64,000 bases of DNA from an uncultured Mycoplasmatota bacterium (lineage in GTDB: Bacteria; Bacillota_I; Bacilli_A; RF39; UBA660). Position 1 is the first letter of the stretch. The number at the start of each line of letters is the position of its first letter. Location: contig URZY01000004.1 in assembly GCA_900552495.1 (NCBI GenBank), positions 1 through 64,000 on the forward strand, given 5' to 3'. Shown here in pieces: positions 42,116 through 49,909 of the stretch. Below the pieces are notes generated by a model that saw nothing but the letters and a program-made list of their open reading frames with translations, was not told the origin of the DNA and ran no database searches. The translations under genes and the position numbers were made by a program.

Positions 42116-42700
42116 ATGGCAAGAGTTAAAAATGGAGCAGTTACTAAAGCTCGTCATAAAAAAGTATTAAAAGCAGCTAAAGGTTACTTTGGTAGTAAAC
42201 ATAGATTATATAAAACCGCAAAAGAACAATTAATGCATTCTGGACAATATGCATTTAGAGACAGAAAGCAAAAGAAGAGAGATTTTAGAAAATTATGGAT
42301 TACTCGTATCAATGCTGCTTGTCGTCAAAACGAAATTAGTTACTCTAGATTTATTGAAGGTTTAACTAAGGCAGGTGTTGAAATTAATAGAAAGATGTTA
42401 TCAGAAATCGCTATTAATGATCCAAAAATGTTTAGTGAGTTAGTTAAGATTGCAAAAGATGGTAAAGCTGGTAAGATTACTAAGTCAACAGAAGTGACTG
42501 GTAGAGAAGTTACAATTGGAGCAGCAAAAGAAACTAAAACAGTAAAGACGGCTGCTAAAAAAGAAGTAAAAGAGGAAAAAACTGAAGCAGTTGATTATTC
42601 AAAGATGACAGTTGCGGAATTAAAAGAAGTAGCTGCAAGCAAGAATATTTCTGTAACAGGAATGAAAAAAGCTGAAATTATTGAAGCTTTAACTAAATAA
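42116..42700 (+). CDS. rplT: Ribosomal protein bL20 with an extra C-terminal domain
   Basis: Residues 1 to about 118 are a normal L20 (RVKNGAVTKARHKKVLKAAK; FRKLWITRINAACRQNEISY). The protein runs to 194 aa, about 75 more than usual. The extension is a Lys/Glu-rich linker followed by a 35-residue domain (YSKMTVAELKEVAASKNI, then TGMKKAEIIEALTK) of the SAP/Rho-N type. An almost identical domain ends the next gene, rpsB. L20 is the autoregulator of this operon. Confidence 0.95.
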   Translation: MARVKNGAVTKARHKKVLKAAKGYFGSKHRLYKTAKEQLMHSGQYAFRDRKQKKRDFRKLWITRINAACRQNEISYSRFIEGLTKAGVEINRKMLSEIAINDPKMFSELVKIAKDGKAGKITKSTEVTGREVTIGAAKETKTVKTAAKKEVKEEKTEAVDYSKMTVAELKEVAASKNISVTGMKKAEIIEALTK

Positions 42701-42790
42701 AAATAAACATATTAGTGGATTTGCTTATTTCGTGCCGTAAGGTGATAGGTAGTGGAAACTAATAGAAGATAAAAACGAAGGAGAAAATAT
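42701..42790 (+). promoter_or_regulatory. rplT-rpsB gap, possible rpsB leader
   Basis: This 90-nt gap has no clear terminator or -35/-10 pair. ATTAGT (near 42711) and ACTAAT (near 42759) can close a stem-loop containing CGTGCCGTAAGGTGATAGG, which may be a structured leader of rpsB. Co-transcription with rplT is likely. Confidence 0.4.
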
Positions 42791-43720
42791 ATGACAATTG
42801 TATCAATGAATTATTTATTAGAAGCTGGTGTACAATTTGGACACCAAAAGAGAAGATGGAATCCAAAAATGAAGGAATATATCTTCACTACAAGAGATGA
42901 TATTTATATTATCGATTTACAAAAAACAGTAAAGAAGTTAGAAGAAGCTTACGCTGCTATGAAAGAGATTGCTGCTGCAGGTGGTAAAGTATTATTTGTA
43001 GGGACTAAAAAACAAGCTCAAGAAGCTGCTGAAGAATGTGCTACTAGAACCAATAACTATTTTGTAAATGAAAGATGGTTAGGTGGGACACTAACTAACT
43101 TTAAAACAATTCGTTCTAGAATTAGAAGAATGGAAGAAATCGAAAATATGGAAAAAGATGGAACTTTCGAAGCTCTTCCTAAAAAAGAAGTTATTCAAAT
43201 TAAAAAGGAATATGATAAATTAAATAAAAATTTAAGAGGAATTCGTGAAATGAAGAGAATGCCTCAAGCTATGGTTATTGTAGATCCTCGTAAAGAAGAA
43301 ATAGCAATTAAAGAAGCTCGTATTTTAGGAATTCCAGTGTTTGGTATTGTTGATACTAACTGTGATCCTGATATGGTAGACTATGTTCTTCCTGGTAATG
43401 ACGATGCAGTTCGTTCAGTTAAATTATTAATTGGTGTTTTAACTAATGCTATTGCTGAAGTTAATGGTAATGAAATCGTTGATTATGTAAGCGAAGAAGA
43501 TAGAAATAAGGCTGCAACAAAGGCTGCAAAAAAAGAAGAAACAGTAGCTTTAGAAGTTAAAGAAGAAGTAAAAGAAGAAACTGTGGAAGAAACTGAAAAA
43601 ACTGAAGTGGTTGATTATTCAAAGATGACAGTTGCTGAACTAAAAGAGGTAGCTGCAAGCAGAGATGTAAATGTTGCAGGAATGAAAAAGGCTGAAATTA
43701 TTGAAGCTTTAACTAAATAA
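42791..43720 (+). CDS. rpsB: Ribosomal protein uS2 with an extra C-terminal domain
   Basis: The 309-aa protein has a full S2 body (LEAGVQFGHQKRRWNPKM; NERWLGGTLTNFKTI; PVFGIVDTNCDPDMVDYVLP). After about residue 235 comes an acidic linker and a terminal 35-residue SAP/Rho-N-like domain (YSKMTVAELKEVAASRDV, then AGMKKAEIIEALTK) nearly identical to that at the end of L20. Standard S2 lacks this. A terminator follows, separating it from tsf. Confidence 0.96.
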   Translation: MTIVSMNYLLEAGVQFGHQKRRWNPKMKEYIFTTRDDIYIIDLQKTVKKLEEAYAAMKEIAAAGGKVLFVGTKKQAQEAAEECATRTNNYFVNERWLGGTLTNFKTIRSRIRRMEEIENMEKDGTFEALPKKEVIQIKKEYDKLNKNLRGIREMKRMPQAMVIVDPRKEEIAIKEARILGIPVFGIVDTNCDPDMVDYVLPGNDDAVRSVKLLIGVLTNAIAEVNGNEIVDYVSEEDRNKAATKAAKKEETVALEVKEEVKEETVEETEKTEVVDYSKMTVAELKEVAASRDVNVAGMKKAEIIEALTK

Positions 43721-43741
43721 TTATGGTAAAGATTAGGTAGG

Positions 43742-43765
43742 AGGATGGGGAACCATCCTTTTTTG
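43742..43765 (+). terminator. Terminator after rpsB
   Basis: AGGATGG, loop GGAA, CCATCCT, then TTTTT. Confidence 0.9.
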
Positions 43766-43788
43766 TATCTAGTTAGTAAAAAAATATT

Positions 43789-43815
43789 TTGAAATTTAAT
43801 AAAATAAGTTATAAT
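43789..43815 (+). promoter_or_regulatory. Probable promoter of tsf
   Basis: TTGAAA at 43789-43794 and TATAAT at 43810-43815, with a short 15-bp spacer. Confidence 0.5.
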
Positions 43816-43847
43816 TATTATGGAAAAAACAAAAGGAGGATATATAC

Positions 43848-44720
43848 ATGTTTAAAGCAAGTGATGTAAAAGAGTTAAGAGAAAAAACTGGAGCAGGAAT
43901 GTTAGATTGTAAGAAAGCTCTAGAAGAAAACAATGGTGATATGGAGAGAGCTATTGATTGGTTAAGAGAAAAAGGTATTGCTAAGGCTGCAAAAAAAGAA
44001 TCTAGAATTGCTGCTGAAGGTTTATGCCAAATTAAAGTTGATGGAAACACAGCAGTTATGTTAGAAGTTAATTCAGAGACTGACTTTGTTGCTAAAAATG
44101 AAGAATTTACTAATTTTGTAGATTATTTAGCTGATCAAATTTTAGCTAATGATGTTAAGACAGTTGATGATGTTTTAGCTATTGAAGATGGTGGAGAAAC
44201 TATTAATGATAAGTTAGTTTCATTAGTTGCTAAAATAGGAGAAAAGATTAGCTTTAGAAGATTTGAAAAAGTAACAAAAGAAGATGATTCTGTTTTTGGT
44301 ACTTATAAGCATATGGGTGGAAAAATTGGAACTATTGTAGTAGTTAGAGGTGCTAATGAAGAAGTTGCCAAGGATGTTGCAATGCAAGCATGTGCTATGA
44401 ATCCAACAGGATTAAATAGAGATAGTATTCCAGCTGAGGTTGTTGAAAGAGAAGCCAAAATTATTAAAGAACAAGTTATGGCTGAAGGAAAACCTGAAGA
44501 TATTGCTGAAAAGATGGTTACTGGTCGTTTAAATAAATTTTATAAAGAAATTTGTTTAGTAGAACAAGCTTTTATTAAGGATTCTGGTATGAGTGTAGCT
44601 GATTATGTAAAAAATAATGGCGGTGAAGTATTATCAATGGTTAGAATTGCTGTTGGTGAAGGAATTGAGAAGCGTCAAGAAAATTTTGCGGATGAAGTTA
44701 TGGCTCAAATTAATGGATAA
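43848..44720 (+). CDS. tsf: Elongation factor Ts
   Basis: The 290-aa factor exchanges nucleotide on EF-Tu. It has the N-terminal UBA-like domain (VKELREKTGAGMLDCKKALE, residues 5-24), the core VNSETDFVAKNEEF (about 75-88) with the TDF motif that contacts EF-Tu, MQACAMNPTGLNRDSIP and a terminal VRIAVGEGIEKRQENFADEV. Length is normal. It has its own promoter and terminator although rpsB is adjacent. Confidence 0.97.
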   Translation: MFKASDVKELREKTGAGMLDCKKALEENNGDMERAIDWLREKGIAKAAKKESRIAAEGLCQIKVDGNTAVMLEVNSETDFVAKNEEFTNFVDYLADQILANDVKTVDDVLAIEDGGETINDKLVSLVAKIGEKISFRRFEKVTKEDDSVFGTYKHMGGKIGTIVVVRGANEEVAKDVAMQACAMNPTGLNRDSIPAEVVEREAKIIKEQVMAEGKPEDIAEKMVTGRLNKFYKEICLVEQAFIKDSGMSVADYVKNNGGEVLSMVRIAVGEGIEKRQENFADEVMAQING

Positions 44721-44736
44721 TAAAGTTGACATTTTT

Positions 44737-44767
44737 AGAACTTCTTATTATGAGAAGTTCTTTTTCT
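44737..44767 (+). terminator. Terminator after tsf
   Basis: AGAACTTCT, loop, AGAAGTTCT, then TTTTTC. Confidence 0.9.
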
Positions 44768-44812
44768 TTTGTGTAAATTTTGATATACTCTTTATTATAG
44801 AGGTGATGAGGT

Positions 44813-46474
44813 TTGGCTAGAGATGAGGACATAATTGAGATGCTTGATGAACAATTGAAGAAATTTGATAAAGTATCTAATATGGATGAAAATAAAAAAT
44901 ATGCGACCGGTCGAAGATGTGAGCGGGGGAGACATGAGGCGGCCAGAACGGAAACATTAGAAAAAACGGGAGAATTTAAGACGGCTGAAGATACTGATAC
45001 AAAAATATTTGATGCAGAAGTTGTTCAAGATGCTGCTATTGTATCTGGTGAAACCACAAAAATAAATGATGTAATTGAAGAGATTAATGAGAAGGAAAAA
45101 CTTGAAATATTAGAAGAAACAATTAAAGATAAAGTGGAATTAGAAATGGATGAGGTAGAGGCTACTAGAGAAGAAGATAGTGAAATGTCTGATACTTTTG
45201 TGGATGGGAAGCCCCTTAAGAAAAATAAGAAGAAATTAAAAAAAGAAATTAAAATAATAATAATTTTAGTAATAGCTGTTATTTTAATTATTTTTATGAT
45301 TATTGCTTTTTTTGTTTTAACTGGAAGTAACGATAAAGATAGTGAAAAAATAGTCACAGAGAAAGAATTGACAGAAAAGCAGAAGAAAAAGTTGATTAAT
45401 AAGTATGGAGAGGCTTTGGAAAAGGTTATTAAAGAGGAATTGGAAATTAGTAATACTTTATTGGAGTATGATGTAGCGGCAGAATTAGTTAAGACAGAAG
45501 AAAAGATAAAATGTCATGAACATGAAATATATAATGATGGCAGTCTTTACTTGAATAAATGTAGTATTAATGGGATTATGACTAAGTATTCTTATGGAGA
45601 GTTACAAGAAATTTTAAGTAATGCGTTAAAAGTTTATGTTGAAAAAAGTAGTGGCAAGGCTACACTTAGTAAACCTAGTGCTTCTAAAGAACCACTTTAT
45701 AATGTTTATGAAGTCGATTGTGGTGATAGTTATTCAGGGGTATATTTATTAGATGACTATGTGGTTTATTATGATATCAGTGGTTTAGTACAAATGAAGA
45801 ACTTTATGAATAATACTAAGGCACTTAGTAATTTAAACTATAAAGAGATCGTTCCAATTAAACTTAGTGATAAGGTATATGATACTAATTATGTAGCTGT
45901 ATTAGTAGATGACTTTTGGGGTGTTTATAAGTTATCTGGTGAGCAAATAATATCACCAATGTATAGTTATTTAGTAGCTGATATTAGTAAGTCAGTTACT
46001 AAGAGAAATAGTATTAAAGTAATCAGTGGTAGTTTAATAGGTGTTTCAGATGGTAATAAATATGGGGTTATAGATTATACTAGTAATAAAACGGTTATTC
46101 CTCTTGAATTCGATGAGTTAACTTTAAATGGAAAATATATTTTAGGTACTGTAGAGGATGGAAATGGTAGAGTATTTGATTTCAATGGAAAAGAATATTT
46201 TGCTGGTAGTAATATTCATGGAAGTGTTAATGGTGAGTATTTCTTAATTGAGGAAAATAATAAAATAAAACTTTCATTAATTAATGGCAAAAAATTATAT
46301 GATTATGGTATAATCAATAATATAGGGAAGTTTTATTCTAGTAAAGCTACTAGTGATAAAATTACTTTCCAGTTTTTAGATACTAAGACTAATGGTAGAT
46401 GTATAGAGTTTGTCTATAGTATTAGTGATAATAGTGGAGAATATACTAGTGATAAGTTGTGTGGTATAAATTAA
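44813..46474 (+). CDS. Single-pass membrane protein with WG-repeat-like external domain
   Basis: The 553-aa protein has a long acidic cytoplasmic part (about residues 1-140), a basic patch KKNKKKLKKEIK, one membrane segment (about 149-172) and an external domain. The latter contains WG-repeat-like units (VLVDDFWGVYKLSGEQIISP, about 363-382; GNKYGVIDYTSNKTVIPLEF). TTG 44813 is the start, 7 nt after GAGGTG; no closer ATG keeps the frame. The -10 TGATATACT (44781-44789) has no clear -35. Function unknown; possibly an envelope sensor. Confidence 0.75.
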   Translation: MARDEDIIEMLDEQLKKFDKVSNMDENKKYATGRRCERGRHEAARTETLEKTGEFKTAEDTDTKIFDAEVVQDAAIVSGETTKINDVIEEINEKEKLEILEETIKDKVELEMDEVEATREEDSEMSDTFVDGKPLKKNKKKLKKEIKIIIILVIAVILIIFMIIAFFVLTGSNDKDSEKIVTEKELTEKQKKKLINKYGEALEKVIKEELEISNTLLEYDVAAELVKTEEKIKCHEHEIYNDGSLYLNKCSINGIMTKYSYGELQEILSNALKVYVEKSSGKATLSKPSASKEPLYNVYEVDCGDSYSGVYLLDDYVVYYDISGLVQMKNFMNNTKALSNLNYKEIVPIKLSDKVYDTNYVAVLVDDFWGVYKLSGEQIISPMYSYLVADISKSVTKRNSIKVISGSLIGVSDGNKYGVIDYTSNKTVIPLEFDELTLNGKYILGTVEDGNGRVFDFNGKEYFAGSNIHGSVNGEYFLIEENNKIKLSLINGKKLYDYGIINNIGKFYSSKATSDKITFQFLDTKTNGRCIEFVYSISDNSGEYTSDKLCGIN

Positions 46475-46501
46475 AAGAATTATTAGAAGGGTTGAGATAA
46501 G

Positions 46502-47296
46502 ATGAAGGAGAAATATTTGCCAATTGGGTCGGTAGTACTGCTTAAGGGTGCATCTAAAAGACTTATGATTACTGGTTATTGTGCGGCGGTACCTGAAGAT
46601 ATTAATAAAACTTATGATTATGTAGCTTGTTTATATCCTGAAGGTAATCTAGGTGGCGAAGACGTGGCTTTGTTTGATCATGATAAAATTGGAACGGTTG
46701 TTCATTTAGGGTTAGTTGATAATGAGTTTACAACATTTGATGCAAGAATAAAAAAACTATTAAATGAAGGAACTGTAAATACAGTACAAGAACAGACGCC
46801 TCAGCAAAAATTAAATTCTTTATTTAGTGGAAGGATAGAAGATTTTCCGCCAATGACACCTGATAATATTCAAAAAATTCTAAGTTTAGTTAAACAACAG
46901 GAAAATCTTAATATGGTACAAGAACCGACAGCATTTAGTGAAGAAGCTTTGAAAAAGCCAAAGTTTTCAAAGTCCTCTTTAACAGAGAAAGGAAAAAGAG
47001 AAGAGAAAAAGAAAGAAGAAGATAGATTATCAGCGAAGTTTTCTGTGGAAGATCATACTGCCGTTGAAAAAAAGGTAGAGAGTGATGGAACTCCAGTTTT
47101 ACAGTTGCAATTAATTGGTGATGGTGTTAATAATCAAGTTTTAAATCAGACACCGACTATAAAACCGGTTTTAGAAATGAATCCTAGTGCGACGGTAGAA
47201 CAGGCTGCAATCCCAAAACTTACGCCGCTTTCTAATTCTCCATCTTCGGCAAATAATGGAACTTCTGCAGCAATTTCTAATCTAGAACGTTTATGA
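46502..47296 (+). CDS. DUF4176-domain protein
   Basis: The 264-aa protein begins with a DUF4176-like domain (LPIGSVVLLKGASKRLMITG, residues 6-25; YDYVACLYPEGNLGGEDVALF), followed by a disordered Lys/Glu- and Pro/Thr/Asn-rich tail. DUF4176 proteins in Bacillota are often encoded near ESX/type VII secretion genes, but none are visible here. It follows the membrane protein by 27 bp, so both may be co-transcribed. A terminator overlaps its end. Confidence 0.8.
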   Translation: MKEKYLPIGSVVLLKGASKRLMITGYCAAVPEDINKTYDYVACLYPEGNLGGEDVALFDHDKIGTVVHLGLVDNEFTTFDARIKKLLNEGTVNTVQEQTPQQKLNSLFSGRIEDFPPMTPDNIQKILSLVKQQENLNMVQEPTAFSEEALKKPKFSKSSLTEKGKREEKKKEEDRLSAKFSVEDHTAVEKKVESDGTPVLQLQLIGDGVNNQVLNQTPTIKPVLEMNPSATVEQAAIPKLTPLSNSPSSANNGTSAAISNLERL

Positions 47297-47320
47297 GTAA
47301 TAAACTTCTAGATTTTTCTT
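47276..47320 (+). terminator. Terminator after the DUF4176 gene
   Basis: TCTAGAACGTTTA pairs with TAAACTTCTAGA across the stop codon, then TTTTTC. Confidence 0.82.
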
Positions 47321-47378
47321 TATTTATCGGAAAATTTATAATATAATAGTTGTATAAATTAAGGAGAGATGAATTAAT

Positions 47379-47927
47379 ATGGATAACGACATGATTATGT
47401 TGGAACTTACAGAAAAAATGGATAAAGCGATTGAAACATTAGAAAAAAGATTTACAACTGTAAGAGCAGGAAGAGCTAATCCCGCTAGTTTAGATGGAGT
47501 AATGGTTGATTATTATGGAAGTATGACACCATTAAAGCAATTAGCAACTATTTCAGTACCAGAGGCTAGACAATTGTTGATTAAGCCTTTTGATAAGGGA
47601 AGTTTATCTGGAATTGAAAAGGCGATTTTGGCTTCGAACTTAGGATATAATCCAGGAAATGATGGTGAAACAATTCGTATAGTTATTCCAGAACTTACTG
47701 AAGAAAGAAGAAAAGAACTTGTAAAACAGGTAAAAGCGTTAGCTGAAGAAACGAAAGTAACAATTAGAAATATTCGACGTGAAGGATTAGAAGATGTTGA
47801 AAAGTTAGAGTTACCAGAAGATCAGGAAAAGGGTATGGAAAAAGATATTCAGGAGATGGTAAATGACTATAATAAGAAGGTTGAAGCAAAGTTAAAAGAG
47901 AAAGAACAAGAATTACTAACAGTTTAG
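47379..47927 (+). CDS. frr: Ribosome recycling factor
   Basis: The 182-aa factor splits post-termination ribosomes with EF-G. It has TVRAGRANPASLDGVMVDYY (about residues 27-46), ISVPEARQLLIKPFDK, SNLGYNPGNDGETIRIVIPE and the long C-terminal helix VRNIRREG-like TIRNIRREGLEDVEKLEL. Length is normal. In Bacillus it follows pyrH; here pyrH is absent from the neighbourhood. AAGGAGAG precedes ATG 47379. Confidence 0.97.
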   Translation: MDNDMIMLELTEKMDKAIETLEKRFTTVRAGRANPASLDGVMVDYYGSMTPLKQLATISVPEARQLLIKPFDKGSLSGIEKAILASNLGYNPGNDGETIRIVIPELTEERRKELVKQVKALAEETKVTIRNIRREGLEDVEKLELPEDQEKGMEKDIQEMVNDYNKKVEAKLKEKEQELLTV

Positions 47928-47940
47928 TAATTCTTTTTTA
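47908..47940 (+). terminator. Terminator after frr
   Basis: AAGAATTACTA and TAGTAATTCTT pair across the frr stop, then TTTTTT. Confidence 0.87.
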
Positions 47941-47991
47941 GAAAAATTTAGATTTTAAGGTTTAAATTTTGGAAAAGTGTGATATAATCTA

Positions 47992-48212
47992 CTCATATCG
48001 ATGTTGATCAGGAAGTAGTAATTACTGATTGGATTATAGAGACTTTGTGGTAGGTGGAAACAAAGAGATATAGGTAATGAATTCGTCCTGGGAGTTCTTA
48101 TTAACAGTAAGCGTTGCTTCGCGTTAAGAAGATTTGAGAGTATAGTAGTAACTATGAAATAAGGTGGTACCGCGAGTAATTCGTCCTTATATTGTAGTTA
48201 CTTTTTTTTGGG
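47992..48212 (+). promoter_or_regulatory. T-box leader, phenylalanine-type (TTC specifier)
   Basis: A -10 TATAAT with TG lies at 47983-47988. Stem I has the distal motif GTGGTAGGTGGAAAC (near 48047-48061) and a candidate specifier TTC at 48082-48084. A G/C-bearing hairpin (TTAACAGTAAGCG region) precedes the T-box core AAGGTGGTACCGCG (near 48161-48174). The terminator pairs AGTAACTA-type arms with TAGTTACT and ends in a T8 run. It controls the HAD-pheS-pheT operon. Confidence 0.9.
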
Positions 48213-48220
48213 GGAATGTT

Positions 48221-48862
48221 ATGGAGAAAAAGAGATTTATATTTGATTTAGATGGAACATTATTAAAAAGTGATTATTCATATGAACACGATTATTTTGA
48301 AAGTGTTTTAGGAAAGCAAGATGCACAATTATTTGTTCCTAATATTAGCCAAATGGTTAGTGAATATGAAAAAAAATTTCCACGATATGATTTTGATACT
48401 TTTAGTCGTTTCTTAACGAAAGAAAGTGGGGTAGTGATCACAAATGAAATGGTTAAGGGTTGGTGTGAGGCACTAGTTGAAGCGGATATCTGTGTCATCG
48501 ATGATGTATATGAGATTTTGGATTATTTAAAAAGGCAAGGCAAAAGTATGGTGGTTCTTACTAATTGGTTTACTGATGTTCAAAGGGAAAGATTAGAAAG
48601 ATGTTTATTGAGTGGTTATTTTGATCAGGTTTATGGTGGTAGTACTTATATGAAACCTTTTAGGGAGAGTTACTATAATGCATGCGGTGATTATTCAAAA
48701 GATGAATGTGTTATGATTGGTGATGACTTAGAAAATGATGTTTTAGGACCAATGAAATTTGGAATAGATGTTATATATTATAATCCAAAAGGAAAAACAA
48801 ACTTTGACAGAGGAAAAGTTAAAAGTATTGGTAGGATAAAAGAAATAAAGGAGATGTATTGA
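48221..48862 (+). CDS. HAD-superfamily hydrolase in the pheST operon
   Basis: The 213-aa phosphatase-type protein has HAD motif I FIFDLDGTLL (residues 6-15), motif II VVLTNW (about 107-112), motif III lysine in YMKPFRESYY and motif IV MIGDDLENDVLGP (about 165-177). A helical cap lies between motifs I and II. Substrate unknown. ATG 48221 is preceded by GGGGGAA. It is the first gene after the Phe T-box and stops one base before pheS, so it should be induced by lack of charged tRNA-Phe. Confidence 0.85.
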   Translation: MEKKRFIFDLDGTLLKSDYSYEHDYFESVLGKQDAQLFVPNISQMVSEYEKKFPRYDFDTFSRFLTKESGVVITNEMVKGWCEALVEADICVIDDVYEILDYLKRQGKSMVVLTNWFTDVQRERLERCLLSGYFDQVYGGSTYMKPFRESYYNACGDYSKDECVMIGDDLENDVLGPMKFGIDVIYYNPKGKTNFDRGKVKSIGRIKEIKEMY

Positions 48863-48863
48863 T

Positions 48864-49907
48864 ATGAAAATTGAAGAAATAAGGAACACTTTAATTGAAG
48901 ATTTAGAAAAAGTTAGTAATTTAAAAGAACTAAATGATTTGAAAGTAGAGTATTTAGGAAAAAAAGGAAAAATTACTGAACTTAATCAAATGATTAAAGA
49001 CATTCCAAATGAGGAAAAAAAAGAATTTGGTCAAAAGGTTAATGAAATACGTACTTTGTTTAATAATGCTTATGAAGAGAAGAAAAATAAGTTTGAAGAA
49101 AGTTTGCTAAATGAAAAGTTAGAGAAAGAGACTATTGATATTACTTTACCTAGTAAAAAAGTTAAACGAGGAAGTAAACATCCGATGACAAGAATTACGG
49201 AGAAGTTTGAGGATTTATTTGTTTCGATGGGATATACGGTTTACGAAGGACCAGAAATTGAAAGTGATGAAAATTGTTTTCAAAAGCTTAATCTTCCAAA
49301 AGGACATCCAGCAAGGGATGCTCAAGATACTTTTTATTTAAAGGATGAGTACGAAAATTTCTTGTTGCGTAGTCAAACTTCTACAGCACAAGTTAGGGCA
49401 ATGGAAGATAATAAAGAAAAAGGACCAATTCGAATAGTTTGTCCAGGAAAAGTTTATAGAAGAGATGAGGATGCGACACATTCACATCAATTTATGCAAA
49501 TTGAAGGATTGGTTATTGATGAAAATATTTCAATGGCTGATTTAAAGGGAACATTAGAATTGTTTTGTAAGACAATATTAGGAGAAAAAACTAAGGTTAG
49601 ATTTAGACCAAGTTTCTTCCCATTTACAGAGCCATCAGTTGAGGTTGATGTTACATGTTTTAAATGTGGTGGTAAAGGATGTGCATTATGCAAGCAGACT
49701 GGATGGATTGAAGTTCTTGGAGCAGGAATGGTACATCCAAATGTTTTAGAGATGAGTGGTTATGATAGTACTAAGTATCAAGGATTTGCGTTTGGAACAG
49801 GAATGGATCGCTTTGCGATGTTTAAATACGGAATTCCAGATATTAGAACTATTTATGGTAATGATATTAGATTTATTGAACAGTTTGATAGGAAGGAGGA
49901 TGAATAA
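48864..49907 (+). CDS. pheS: Phenylalanyl-tRNA synthetase alpha subunit
   Basis: The 347-aa class II subunit has the N-terminal coiled coil (about residues 1-80), HPMTRITEKFEDLFVSMGY, motif 2 region GKVYRRDEDATHSHQFMQIE (about 195-214), FRPSFFPFTEPSVEVDV and motif 3 FGTGMDRFAMFKYGIPDIR. It forms an alpha2-beta2 enzyme with PheT, encoded 2 nt after its stop. It has a CFKCGGKGCALCK cysteine cluster (about 255-267), also known in other bacterial PheS. Confidence 0.97.
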   Translation: MKIEEIRNTLIEDLEKVSNLKELNDLKVEYLGKKGKITELNQMIKDIPNEEKKEFGQKVNEIRTLFNNAYEEKKNKFEESLLNEKLEKETIDITLPSKKVKRGSKHPMTRITEKFEDLFVSMGYTVYEGPEIESDENCFQKLNLPKGHPARDAQDTFYLKDEYENFLLRSQTSTAQVRAMEDNKEKGPIRIVCPGKVYRRDEDATHSHQFMQIEGLVIDENISMADLKGTLELFCKTILGEKTKVRFRPSFFPFTEPSVEVDVTCFKCGGKGCALCKQTGWIEVLGAGMVHPNVLEMSGYDSTKYQGFAFGTGMDRFAMFKYGIPDIRTIYGNDIRFIEQFDRKEDE

Positions 49908-49909
49908 TT

